Shown piece by piece: positions 1 to 10,459 of a stretch of 64,000 nucleotides of DNA (the stretch's first letter is position 1; the number at the start of each line of letters is the position of its first letter). A program made the translations under genes and the position numbers. The DNA is from Coix lacryma-jobi var. lacryma-jobi (lineage: Eukaryota > Streptophyta > Magnoliopsida > Poales > Poaceae). The stretch lies in NCBI GenBank assembly GCA_009763385.1, contig CM019824.1, forward strand, positions 32,308,446-32,372,445, written 5' to 3'. Under the pieces are notes generated by a model. That model searched no databases. It was given only the letters and a program-made list of their open reading frames with translations, and was not told the origin of the DNA.

Positions 1-18
1 GAGCCCAAATAGGAAGCA

Positions 19-3000
19 GTGCTCGTCGACTTTCTCCGCGCGAACATCGACATGTTTGCGTGGAACCCCTCGGACATGCCAGGCATACCGAGGGAAGTCG
101 CCGAGCACGCCTTGGAGATCCAGGCCGGATCCAGACCAGTGAAGCAACGCCTGCGTCGCTTCGACGAGGAAAAGCGCAGGATCATCGGCGAGGAGGTGCA
201 CAAGCTTTTGACGGCCGGATTCATCAAGGAGGTATTTTACCCAGAGTGGCTAGCTAACCCTGTACTAGTTAGGAAAAAGAATGGAAAAATGCGGATGTGT
301 GTAGATTACACTGGTCTTAATAAAGCATGTCCAAAAGTTCCATTTCCTTTACCTAGAATTGACCAGATCGTTGATTCCACTGCTGGGTGCGAAGTGCTTT
401 CGTTCCTTGATGCGTATTCCGGCTACCACCAAATTAGGATGAGAAAATCCGATGAGCTCGCGACCTCTTTTATCACACCATTTGGAATGTATTGCTATGT
501 TACGATGCCCTTCGGCCTTCGAAACGCCGGGGCAACGTACCAACGATGTATGCAACACATCTTTGGCGAGCACATAGGCAAGACCGTCGAGGCCTACGTC
601 GATGACATCGTGGTTAAAACCAAAAAAGTAGGGAACCTCATCAGCAACCTCGAGGCCACGTTCGAGTGCCTCCGGGCCAAGAATGTGAAGCTCAACCCCG
701 AGAAGTGTGTCTTTGGTGTGCCTCGAGGCATGCTACTTGGCTACATCGTCTCGCAACGGGGGATCGAGGCAAACCCTGAAAAAATCTCAGCAGTCACGAG
801 GATGGGTCCGATTCGTGACCTCAAGGGTGTGCAGAAAGTAACAGGCTGCCTAGCCGCTCTCAGCAGATTCATCTCGAGGCTAGGAGAAAAAGCACTACCC
901 CTCTACCGCCTACTCAAAAAGACGGAACACTTTGCGTGGACCGCCGAAGCCGAGGAAGCCTTGACCAAGTTGAAGGGATTGCTGACTTCTGCGCCAATTC
1001 TCGTGCCTCCGCAACCAGCCCAGGACGGTGATCCCCCCGAACCTCTCCTCCTCTATGTGGCCGCAACCACTCAGGTGGTCAGCGCGGTCATAGTCGTCGA
1101 GAGGTACGAGGAGGGTCATGCATTGCCAGTCCAACGGCCAGTGTACTTCACCAGTGAGGTGCTCTCCGAGGCCAAGGTCCGGTACCCGCACATCCAGAAG
1201 CTGCTCTACGGCATCATCGTCACGAGGCGCAAGCTCCAGCACTACTTCCTCGCTCATCCCGTAACAGTGGTGTCCTCCTTCCCCCTCGGTGAAATCATCA
1301 ACAATCGGGAGGCCACGGGGCGCGTCGCCAAGTGGTCCGCCGAGCTAATGGGGGAAACCATCACCTACGCCCCCCGAAAGGCCATCAAATCGCAAGCGTT
1401 GGCAGACTTCGTCGCTGAATGGACCGACAATCAACTTCCGCCGGCGCAGATTCAAGCCGAGCTCTGGACCATGTACTTCGACGGATCCCTCATGAAGACG
1501 GGGGCAGGTGCGGGCCTGCTCTTCATCTCGCCCCTCGGAGTACACATGCGCTACCTGCTACGCTTGCACTTCCCCGCCTCCAACAACGTCGCCGAGTACG
1601 AGGCCCTCGTCAATGGGCTGCGCATCGCCCTCGAGCTCGGGGTCCGACGCCTCGACGCCCGAGGAGACTCGCAGCTCGTCATCAACCAGGTTATGAAGGC
1701 TTCAAGCTGCGTCGATCCAAAGATGGAGGCGTATTGCGGGGAGGTACGCAAGCTGGAAGACAAATTCTACGGCCTCGAGCTCAACCACATAGCTCGAAAG
1801 TTCAACGAGGCCGCAGACGAGCTGGCAAAGTTGGCGTCCACGCGCGGCACGGTACCGCCAGATGTCTTCTCGAGGGACGTCTTCGAGCCATCCGTCGAGA
1901 TTGAACCAAGGGCTGGCCCCTCGACGCCACCCCTCGAGCAAGGCACGGGGGCTCGACGCTCGATACCACCCCTCGAGACGGACCCCTCGATGTCCGCGGA
2001 GGCGATGCAGATCGACGCACACGCCTCTTCTTCATCACGACCCCTCGACTGGCGGACGCCTTACCTCGACTACCTGACGCGAGGCGAGCTACCAGAAGAC
2101 AAGACGGAGGCCCGACGCGTCGCTCGGAGAGCCAAGACCTACGTCATCTACGGCGACGAACGGGAGCTGTACCGACGAAGCCCGACCGGGATCCTTCAAC
2201 GCTGCATCCCACTCGAGGAAGGGCGCAAGCTCCTCGACGATATGCACTCGGGGGCTTGCGGCCACCACGCAGCGCCGAGGGCCCTGGTTGGGAACGCCTT
2301 CCGCCAAGGCTTCTATTGGCCGACCGCCATTGGGGACGCCAAGCGTTTGGTCCAAGCGTGCCACGGATGTCAATTCTACGCCAAGCAAACGCACCAGCCC
2401 GCACACGCCCTGCAGATGATCCCAATCACTTGGCCATTTGCCGTATGGGGGCTCGACCTCGTGGGTCCCCTCAAAAGGACAAGTGGAGGATACACACACA
2501 TGCTCGTGGCCGTCGACAAGTTCACCAAGTGGATCGAGGCTAAGCCGATAGGAGACCCCACCTCCGAAAGGGCCGTCGAGTTCATCGCCAACATCATGTA
2601 CCGGTTCGGGGTGCCAAATGTCATCATCACCGACAATGGCACCCAATTCACGGGCAAAAAGTTCACCAACTTCTGCGACGACAACAACATTCGCGTAACC
2701 TGGGCCTCGGTCGCATACCCCCAATGCAACGGGCAGGTCGAGCGCGCCAATGGCATGATACTTCACGGGCTGAAGCCAAGGCTATTCAAAACCCTCAAGA
2801 ATTTCGGAAAAGGGTGGGCTACAGAGCTCCCCTCGGTGCTGTGGGGCCTCAGGACTACGCCGAGTCGAGCTACCGGGTTCACTCCGTTTTTCCTAACCTA
2901 CGGCGCCGAGGCCGTCTTACCTACAGACCTCGAGTACGGCTCACCTCGACTTCGAGCCTACAACGAGCAAACCAGTGACGAAAGGCTCGCCAACGCCAAG

Positions 3001-3291
3001 GACCAGCTCGAGGAGGCTCGAGACGTGGCGCTCATCAACTCGGCACGCTACCAGCAAACACTTCGATGCTACCACGACAAGCACGTGCGCAAAAGGGACC
3101 TGACGGTGGGGGACCTCGTGCTTCGACGGCTGCAAGATAATCGAGGGCGCCATAAGCTCACCCCTCCGTGGGAAGGCCCATACACCGTGGCCGAAGTGCT
3201 CAAGCCAGGCACATACAAGCTCTACGACGACCAAGGCAGGATCCTGGCGAACGCGTGGAACATATCTCAGCTACGTCGCTTCTACCCTTAA
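19..3291 (+). CDS. pol: Ty3/gypsy Tat pol polyprotein (RT-RNaseH-aRNaseH-integrase), 5'-partial
   Basis: An open frame of 1090 codons encodes the replication enzymes of element 1. Reverse transcriptase occupies about residues 40-250, with the catalytic Asp in LSFLDAYSG (131) and YVDD at 193-196. A connection RNase H-like region follows to about 450. A second, archaeal-type RNase H shows D488, E526, D550 and D600. Integrase has an HHCC zinc finger (H743 or H749/750, C781, C784) and a core with D813, D872 and E908 (DD35E), then a GPF-like C-terminal part ending in RRFYP. No chromodomain is visible, which fits Tat. An in-frame TAG at 10-12 precedes this frame, between where protease and RT would lie. 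The frame is otherwise unbroken, so this copy decayed little. Confidence 0.93.
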   Translation: MLVDFLRANIDMFAWNPSDMPGIPREVAEHALEIQAGSRPVKQRLRRFDEEKRRIIGEEVHKLLTAGFIKEVFYPEWLANPVLVRKKNGKMRMCVDYTGLNKACPKVPFPLPRIDQIVDSTAGCEVLSFLDAYSGYHQIRMRKSDELATSFITPFGMYCYVTMPFGLRNAGATYQRCMQHIFGEHIGKTVEAYVDDIVVKTKKVGNLISNLEATFECLRAKNVKLNPEKCVFGVPRGMLLGYIVSQRGIEANPEKISAVTRMGPIRDLKGVQKVTGCLAALSRFISRLGEKALPLYRLLKKTEHFAWTAEAEEALTKLKGLLTSAPILVPPQPAQDGDPPEPLLLYVAATTQVVSAVIVVERYEEGHALPVQRPVYFTSEVLSEAKVRYPHIQKLLYGIIVTRRKLQHYFLAHPVTVVSSFPLGEIINNREATGRVAKWSAELMGETITYAPRKAIKSQALADFVAEWTDNQLPPAQIQAELWTMYFDGSLMKTGAGAGLLFISPLGVHMRYLLRLHFPASNNVAEYEALVNGLRIALELGVRRLDARGDSQLVINQVMKASSCVDPKMEAYCGEVRKLEDKFYGLELNHIARKFNEAADELAKLASTRGTVPPDVFSRDVFEPSVEIEPRAGPSTPPLEQGTGARRSIPPLETDPSMSAEAMQIDAHASSSSRPLDWRTPYLDYLTRGELPEDKTEARRVARRAKTYVIYGDERELYRRSPTGILQRCIPLEEGRKLLDDMHSGACGHHAAPRALVGNAFRQGFYWPTAIGDAKRLVQACHGCQFYAKQTHQPAHALQMIPITWPFAVWGLDLVGPLKRTSGGYTHMLVAVDKFTKWIEAKPIGDPTSERAVEFIANIMYRFGVPNVIITDNGTQFTGKKFTNFCDDNNIRVTWASVAYPQCNGQVERANGMILHGLKPRLFKTLKNFGKGWATELPSVLWGLRTTPSRATGFTPFFLTYGAEAVLPTDLEYGSPRLRAYNEQTSDERLANAKDQLEEARDVALINSARYQQTLRCYHDKHVRKRDLTVGDLVLRRLQDNRGRHKLTPPWEGPYTVAEVLKPGTYKLYDDQGRILANAWNISQLRRFYP

Positions 3292-3841
3292 AGGCCTCGA
3301 GGCCTCGTTCATTTTATCACTTTGTACAAACATGTCAACATGAATGAACAAACTCGTGCTTTATCGTTCATGTTGCTTCACATCTTAAGGTAGCCTCGAC
3401 CCTGCCTAGCTCAGGGTCGAGCCTCCCTCGGGGGCTGACAAGGGGGTAAAAGCCCCCCAGACCCCGGAAAAAATGTGTGTTTTCTTTTCAAAAATTTGAC
3501 CCTCGTCTCAACTCGCGCCTCGAGTAAACTAGCGACGTCTAAATCTTAAAAGTACCTCGAGCCTCCAGGGTCGGGGGGCGTCGACGTAGACGGCCGCCTA
3601 CGCCCCCGGGCTACGGTGCCCTACCTACGCCTCCCCTCGAGGGGCTCGCGACGTATCAAAGGAACACAAACTAAGTTAGCAGAAACTCGAGCTTGCGACA
3701 AAGAGAAGCGGTCAAACGCATTTGAAAAGAAAACAACTCTTTCCATAAACAAATCACGTATACATTCGGATCTCGACTTATCCTCATTTATCTCACAAAA
3801 TTCTTACAAGGGCCTCGACGCCCAAATTTGGCACGCAGGCC
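3292..3841. other. Spacer between pol and the antisense gene
   Basis: No coding signal is seen. The stretch lies downstream of both converging genes, so it would hold the 3' ends of the pol and antisense transcripts. It contains a short near-repeat of a sequence like CATGTTGCTTCAC/CATGTCAACATGAATG and several CCTCGAG-type motifs common across this element family. Confidence 0.5.
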
Positions 3842-6800
3842 TCAATCCTCGTCGGTGCGGTACTCCTCCCCAAGGTCCGCAAGGGCAGGCTCGACCTCGA
3901 CGCCCGAGCTCGAGGGAGGAGGGCTCCCGACACCGCTGCTGGCGTCAGGAGGCAGCACGTCCTCCTCGAAGATCTTCGCAAGCGACGCCCCCGGCCTCTC
4001 CATCTTCTCCAAAATTTTGTCAACTCGGCGGTTGTTCCATTCCTCATCCTTCCCCTCGATCTCGATGAAGCCATTCGCGACAACATGGACCGGGAAGCGG
4101 AAACCGGAACGAACAACCGCGAGTGTCTGCTTGACACCGTGATGGAGAGCTTGCCGGACGCGGTCCCGAGCGGCTGCGTCGAAGAAGCACAAGGCGTCGA
4201 CCAAGGCATCGCCCCGAGCCATCGCACCCTCCGCCGCGGCAACAGGAGGAGCACCCCACATGGGGCCGAGCCGGTCGAGAGAAGAGCGAGCCCGCTCCGC
4301 CACCATCGTCTCATCTTGGAGCTGGTCCAAGAGAGCCTGGTTCGTCTCACGGAGCTCCTCGACCGTCTTCTCGACCCCTGCGCAATAAACAAGGAAGAGT
4401 GAGACGGCGGCATAACAAAAAACTTCGAGACCCAAACAAAAACAAGATGTAAGCCTCACCGTCGCAATGTTGCCCCAGTGCGGCGAGGTCGCTGGTCAGG
4501 CCCTCAGCACGCTGCTCCAGCCTGCGCTTCTCGGCCAGCGTAAGGAGCCTCTCGGACCTAAGGTCCTCGATCAGTCGGCCCGCCTCCACCAGGGCCAGAT
4601 CCTTGCGGATCACCTCCTGCCGCGCCGCCCCCTCGGCAGCTCGGGCGGTGGCGGCACCACTCACGGCGTCTTCGGCCTCCTTTCTTGCCGCCTCCGCTGC
4701 GGTCCGGGCGGCGGCGGCCTCGCCACGGGCGTCAGCAGCCTCCTGCTTCGCCGCCTCGGCTTCAGCCCGGGCAGAGGTGGCCTCGCTTCGAGCATCCGCG
4801 GCCTCCTTCCTCGACGCTTCGAGAGTGGCGGCGGCCTCCTCCCTGGATCGGGCGACCTCACCTCGAGCCACCCGGACCTCCGCCTCCGCCTCGTTAAGCC
4901 GGCTCGCCATCTGGGCGTTCCGGCTCAGCTCCGCGCGGAGACCTCGAAGCTCCGCCTCGGCCCGCTCAAGGGCGGCTGACACCTGTGCGGATCGGCCCGC
5001 CTCCTCGGAGCAGGACCGCTCCGCCTCCGCCATAAGGGCGGCCACCTCCCGGAAGATGGACCGCACCTCGCGCGGTGCCCCCCGCTGGGCCGGCTGCTCG
5101 ACGGGAACCACGGCAAGGGGCGGGCTCAGTGGGACGGGAAACGGCCATATCGGTCGGTCGAGCTCGATGTCGGGCAGACCCTCCTCCGCCTCGAGCTGCC
5201 CCGACAGCGACCCGCCGCTCGACGGCACGGGCCCCGACTCCCTCCGTCCCTCCGCCGGCGCCTCCTGTTGCGGATCGGTCGACGGAAGGCTCGACCCTGG
5301 GCCTTCTTCCCTGGCCGGGCCCTCCGGCGCCTTGTCGGCGCTAGCTGGCACAACGGGCGCCTCCACCGTCATCGAGCCCGCGGCGAGGAGCGGCCCCTGC
5401 TCCAGCTCGTTCAGGAGGTCCTCCACCGTCGGCTCCTTCTCCGCCGACGTCTCTCCCCCCCTTCCCTCCTCCGCAGCCCGGCCCGTGCTGGTTGGAGCCA
5501 CAAGGGGCGGGGTCTCCTCAGCTCCAGACGCCGGCGGGGCCGAGCTCGCCCCAGGCGCTTCCCCCGGAGCAACCGTCATGATGAGGGGAAGGATGGCGCT
5601 CCCAGTTGGCACCATCGCGGGAGGAGGAGGGGGAGGAGGCAGCGCTTCGGCGGATACGGCGGTGGCGGGCTCGATGCCATGAGCTGAGGCCCCTGCAGTA
5701 CGAGATGGCGGAAACGTCAGAACCAGGAAAAGTACCTCGACCCCTATGGTCGATGGCGACGGCCTCACCAAAATTTGCGACGATCATCCGGCCCCCTCGA
5801 GCCATGGCAGCTCGGGCCTTCTCCAGCCAAGCGGCCTCTCTAGCAGAGGAAGGTGCCGTACCTCGAGGTGCCTGTGCCTCGACGGGGCTCGAGGCCCTGG
5901 CCCGCTTGGACGAAGCGAGATCCACCTCCTGGTAGGAGCGCTTCCCCCTGAGAAGATGGAGATGACACGCGTCATTAAAAGCAAATAGGTGAAGCCTCAC
6001 TACCGACGAGACCCAAGGAAACTACTCACCCGAAGCGGCGGCTGGGCTTCTTCCCGGAGTCACCGGACCCACTCGGGAGCTTCGAGCCCACCCCGCGGCT
6101 CGAGCCCTGCGCCCTGGCCGTCTCCTCAGGGCTGGGATGGGGGGAGGGCTCCCGACGCCTCCCATGGCTCGACCTCGAGGGAGAGCCCTCCTTCCGCCCC
6201 ACATCGCGGGAGGGCGATCGTACCGCCCTCGTGCTGACGTCGTGGCGCTCGCCCCGGCGCGGGCTCCGGGACCTGCTCCGGCGCCCGCGCTGGTGGTCGC
6301 GCCCTCCCGCGTCCGCTTCCGCGTCCCGGCGGCGGTGCGGCGATGGACTCCGAGGACGCTCGCGCCCCTGGTCACGAGGCGCTCGGGGGCTCCCTCCCCG
6401 ACGCTCATGATGGCGCGGGCTCGACGCCTCTCCTTGGCGCCCACTCCTCCGCGGGCTCGACGGCGCCCTTGACAGCTCGCGGGGGTCGGGCCCGGAACCC
6501 TTCTCGACCTGTCGGCCGCCTCTCGAGGCCCGACCCCTCTCGAGACCCACCGTCTGGGCTGACGCGGGGGCGGCCTCCGTTGGCGCAGTGGCGGAGGCGC
6601 TCCGGGTCCGGGGCTTCCTTGCGACTGGGGGCACGTCCGGCGCGGAGCTCGACGGACCTCGGGCCCCCGACGAGGCAGGGGTCGGCGCCGCCTTCCGCGG
6701 CTGCGCCCCGCGCGCCCCTTTTGACGGCGGGACCTCCAATGCACCCTCCTGCACAGAGGAGCGGTCAGCCCTGTCATCAACGAGCCCCGCGCGCATCAAG

Positions 6801-8132
6801 CGCGCATCCATCCCCTCGTCGTCGTCCTCCTCCTCGTCGCTACTCTCCTCCTCCGAGCTCGAGGAGCTCAGCTCGGGGGACCCGTCCCCAGGCTGACGGT
6901 TACGACGAGCCTTCGCCAGTCTCTGCTCCCGAGCTAAGCGACGCAAGTTTCTATCTTTCTGTTTCTTCTTTTTGCATCCTTGCTCTCCTTGTCCTTTTGA
7001 GCAGAGAGGCGCCTCACCTGAGCATCCGCGGCGTCCTCCCTCACCGGGGGCCTCGACGCGCGACAAGTAAATGCCCCCTGAAGAAAGGAGAAGCGTGATG
7101 AGACAAACCACAAGACAGACGCAAACGGGTCAAAGGAGGAAGAAGGGGGAGGAGGCTCGAGATAGCTCGGCTCGAGGGAAGCTTACCAGGTCAAGACACC
7201 CCTCGTCGGGTGCCATCGCAACCAGGTTGGAAAGTTCAGGGACGAACGACCCCTGGATCGTGATCGACACCCGGGAGACGCCCTCGTTCCGGGACAGCCT
7301 CTCTTCGGCCATCCTCGAGCGGTTGAGCGCCTCGAGCTGAGCCTGCGGGCCCATCTCGTGCATAAGAAGGGGACGGTCCGCCAGCGGAAGGACTCTTCGC
7401 TGGTGGAACGCCCAAATGACCGATTGCACGGTCAGCTTCTTCTCATCCACCAGCGTCTTCATCATCTCCATCAGCGGGGCCAGGTGGCGTTGCCTGTCCG
7501 CAGCGACGCCCCAGGTCCACTTCTCCGGGCGTCGAGTAAGGACCCTGCCGGTGTACTGCGGAAGGAGGCCACCTTCGTTCCGCAGGTAGAACCAATGGTC
7601 GTCCCACCCGGCCTGGTTGGTGGATAGCTTGTATCGCAGGTACTCGCGGGGGACGTTGGCCGACGAGGTCCCCGCCCTCGCGGTGATGGCAAGGGAGCCC
7701 ATGCGTACGGGCCGCCTCCCGCTGGGCTTCAGGGACTTGATGAAGAGCTCGCCCCGGAAGAGATGGACGAACATCTCCCAGTGCGGCTCCATCCTCAGGT
7801 ACCCCTCGCACACCGCGGCGAATATGGCGGCGTGCGAGATGGAGTTGGGGGAGAAGTGTTGAAGCTCCACCTCGAAATGGTGGGTCAGCCCTCGCAGGAA
7901 GCGGCTCGGAGGGACGCCGAGCCCCATGCGGTGGTAGCGCGTGAAGCTCACCACGTACCCCTCCGGCGGGTGCGGCTCCCGGTGCTCCGCCGACGGGATA
8001 ACCCACCATGCGGGCCCCTCCTCCGGATTGGGGCGCAGGAAGCCCCTGGGCCACCAGCGAGTCCATCTCGCTCTGCGTCACCTTCGACGGGCTCCAGTCC
8101 TCGGCCGGCAGCATCTGTGTCTGGGCGGCCAT
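3842..8132 (-). CDS. Antisense five-exon gene of the Tat element (aORF, Transposase_28-like)
   Basis: Five minus-strand coding blocks join through consensus GT-AG introns: exon 1 8132-7187, exon 2 7077-6030, exon 3 5947-5736, exon 4 5692-4460, exon 5 4377-3842 (TGA stop). Donors read GTAAGC, GTGAGT, GTACTT and GTGAGG; every acceptor is CAG. Phases agree across all four introns (0, 2, 1, 1). Exon 1 carries a domain like the putative gypsy-type transposon family (PF04195, Transposase_28). Exon 2 is Ser/Arg/Pro-rich and basic. Exon 4 is Pro-rich, then an Ala/Glu/Arg coiled coil. Exon 5 continues the coiled coil and ends acidic. Two one-base homopolymer changes break the frame (G-run at 8043-8046, A-run near 6969-6973). 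Tat elements are known to carry such extra antisense ORFs; the function is unknown. About 1320 codons in total. Confidence 0.78.
7187..8132 (-). other. Exon 1 of antisense gene: Transposase_28-like N-terminal domain
   Basis: The ATG at 8132 opens MAAQTQMLPAEDWSPSKVTQ. A one-base excess in a G-run at 8043-8046 shifts the frame, after which the conserved core continues (YHRMGLGVPPSRFLRGL, then HFSPNSISHAAIFAAVCEGY and WVPL-type hydrophobic patches). This matches my memory of the plant PF04195 family in overall pattern; I could not run a profile search. The exon ends at CTG followed by GTAAGC. Confidence 0.7.
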
Positions 8133-8257
8133 GACGGTGGTGCGGCGCGGATCCGAGCAGCGGACGGGCGGCGGCTAGCTCGAAGGAGAGGGCGCGTAAG
8201 GCAACAGCGGCGGCGAAGGCAAAGGCAAAGTAAAGGGTTCTCTTTCCCCTCTTTCGA

Positions 8258-8265
8258 TATTTATA
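8258..8265 (-). promoter_or_regulatory. TATA box of the antisense gene
   Basis: The minus strand reads TATAAATA here, flanked by a C-rich start (CTCCCTATAAATATCG). It lies about 125 bases upstream of the antisense ATG at 8132, leaving room for a transcription start near 8230 and a 5' UTR of about 100 bases. Element 3 has the same motif upstream of its own antisense gene. Confidence 0.6.
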
Positions 8266-8266
8266 G

Positions 8267-9547
8267 GGAGAAATCCAAAGGGACGGGATCTCCCACGACG
8301 TAAAAAGGTAACAGAATGCATTCAATGCGCCTACCTAACCGCGTCTCGAGCCGGGTGCAGGTTACACGCGTTACCTCTCCATTCGCTCCACTACCCGGGC
8401 CCGCCACGACCGTCGCTCCGGACTTCGCGCCCGTCGCTCTCCCCGACAGTTTCCGCCTAAAAAGGCGCGCCCAACGGGCAGAAGGACTCCCAGACGACGG
8501 AGGCCTCTTCATAAAGGTAAAATCAGGGCCCCGGCCCTAAGTCTCGAAGTAGCGAAGGCTGGCCCTCGAAAAGGGTTCGACAGCCGGCTTCGAGCACCCG
8601 AGTCAGGGACACCAAGGGGCGCCACTCGCGGCATTACTCGAGGGCCGAGCCCTCGAGGCCCCTCACGTGTATCCAAGGCAGGGAGCTCGACGTGCAGTGA
8701 GATCCCCTCCGAGGGAGGCATCGAGCCACCGGGCCCTATCGAATGGACCCGGCACTCCTGCAGACTGAGCACCCATGCTTTATGAGACCGCCTCCGGGCC
8801 ACAGTCGACCCCTAACGAACGGGGCACGAGCTCTCACTTGGATTCCCCGTTACCAGCTCACCGGGAACCTCGATACTCGCCCACTCGGGGTAGTACGAGG
8901 CATCCCCCCTCGCATCCGATCGAAAGGACTCGCGGGATGACGAGCCAGGGTAATCGGCATGCCGGACAGCTCGAGGAGCCGGCCAGTCGGTTCAGCCTGG
9001 CACCCCTCAACGAAAGAGGGTCTATAAACTCGGACAGTTGCGACTAATCTCTTTTCTTCGTGTGAGCATGAGATTTTCAGGACTCAGATGAAAGCTCGAC
9101 CCCCATCTCGCCTGAGCCCTCGAGACCAGGCCCTAGGACAAACGCTCATTCTCCGTCTCGTCCGAGCCCTCCGAGCCAAGCCTCGTGCGAAGTCTCCCGC
9201 GGCAAAGGAAAGGTTACCGCGAATATTTATATTACTACCAAACCACATTTCGAGCATGATTGACAGGCACACACGGCGCCGCAATCTCCGCTCCCTGACG
9301 ACTCCTGCCTAAAAAGGCGCGCCCACTGGGCAGAAGGTTCCCTAGCGACGGAGGTTTCTTCGAGAAGCCCACGAGAGAGTTCTAACCACTCCCCCATGGC
9401 CTCGGGGGCTACACCCGCGGGTGTCGCTCGCACGACACCCACGGAGTCAGATCGACAAGACCCTCGAGACCAGTCAGCTACCCATCGAGATCCCAACCTG
9501 GAGCCCCTGCTCGAGTGCAAGCACTCAAACAAGGGCTCGGGGGCTAC
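8267..9547. other. 3' noncoding region of element 1, with dispersed duplications and polypurine tract
   Basis: No coding frame is supported. A segment of about 70 bases containing TAAAAAGGCGCGCCCA followed by GGGCAGAAGG occurs twice (about 8445-8512 and 9290-9362). Modules resembling CTCGCCCGAGCCCTC, expanded in the LTR, also occur at about 9105 and 9153. Just before the LTR, 9531-9547 is purine-rich (AAGGGCTCGGGGGCTAC) and is the likely polypurine tract that primes plus-strand synthesis. Confidence 0.55.
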
Positions 9548-9599
9548 TGTCGGTGGTACAAAAAAGGGGTACCCCCAATTAACGCAAACACGCGAACGC

Positions 9600-9800
9600 T
9601 CTATCTCCGTCTCGCCCGAGCCCTCCCAGCAAGGCCTCGGGCGAACCGCTCTGTCTCCGTCTCGCCCGAGCCCTCCCAGCCAGGCCTCGGGCGAACCGGT
9701 ATCTCCGTCTCGCCCGAGCCCTCCCAGCCAGGCCTCGGGCGAACCGCTCCATCTCCGTCTCGCCCGAGCCCTCCCAGCCAGGCCTCGGGCGAACGCGCTC
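9600..9800 (+). repeat. Tandem repeat inside the element 1 LTR (about 50-bp unit)
   Basis: Four to five consecutive copies of a unit containing TCTCCGTCTCGCCCGAGCCC then TCCCAGCCAGGCCTCGGGCG. The related element 2 LTR has only one such unit (about 47785-47830), so the array expanded in this copy or subfamily. Each unit is itself nearly palindromic around CGCCCGAG/CTCGGGCG. Confidence 0.8.
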
Positions 9801-10003
9801 CCACACCTCGAGCCTTAACGCACGGACCTCGAGCTGTACAGACAGCTGTACCAGCCCATACCACACATTTAATGCCTTCACCTACTCCGGTCATGTCCAC
9901 TAGTGCACGGCATGTACCACAGTAACCCGGTGTAAAGGTCAAGTCACGTTCTCACCGCAAGCATGGGCAAAAGGGCACCAGTACAGCACTGTTCGGCCAC
10001 GCC

Positions 10004-10175
10004 GGGCACTGTAACCCCTCGAGGTCGACTACGCGCCCCTCGAGCCAGGCACTGTAACCCCTCGAGGCCGGCTACGCGCCCCTCGAGCCCTGCACTGTAA
10101 CACCTCGAGGCCGGCTCCGCGCCCCTTGAGCCCACGTGGCACCACCTCAAAGCCGACTCCGCGCCCTTCGAGCCC
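10004..10175 (+). repeat. Tandem repeat inside the element 1 LTR (about 45-bp unit)
   Basis: Three clear copies and one degenerate copy of a unit with GCACTGTAACCCCTCGAGG, then GGCTACGCGCCCCTCGAGCC. It lies upstream of the LTR TATA box, in the region expected to be regulatory (U3). Confidence 0.7.
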
Positions 10176-10451
10176 TAACTACTTTCGTGCTCTTGGAGGA
10201 CAGGTACCCCAAGACCCGGAGGGACCTCAACGCGTACTGTACATTCCGGGATGGGTGTTGTACGGCTCCCGCCTTGTCGCGCCCCCACGTCCGCGCCCGG
10301 GATGGAAGCCACGACTCAAGGACGCCTCAACAGCGATGATCACACCGGCTCCAGTGGCCCCGACAAGACAGGGTTCCTACCCTTCTCCGTATGGGGCACC
10401 ATGCGCCCCGACACCTGTAATACTTTTTGTAACCCTGGCCTCCCCTTGCTC

Positions 10452-10459
10452 TATAAAAG
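10452..10459 (+). promoter_or_regulatory. TATA box of the element 1 LTR
   Basis: TATAAAAG followed by GGGACG. The same sequence occurs at the same relative place in the element 2 LTR. It would drive the genomic transcript, starting about 30 bases downstream. Confidence 0.75.

Noticed and set aside
3616..8303. Many plus-strand open frames of 80-360 codons between element 1 pol and the 3' LTR
   Set aside because: They mirror the GC-rich minus-strand exons; their sequences are low-complexity Arg/Ser/Pro strings without domains, and the minus strand has splice sites, phase agreement and a TATA box.
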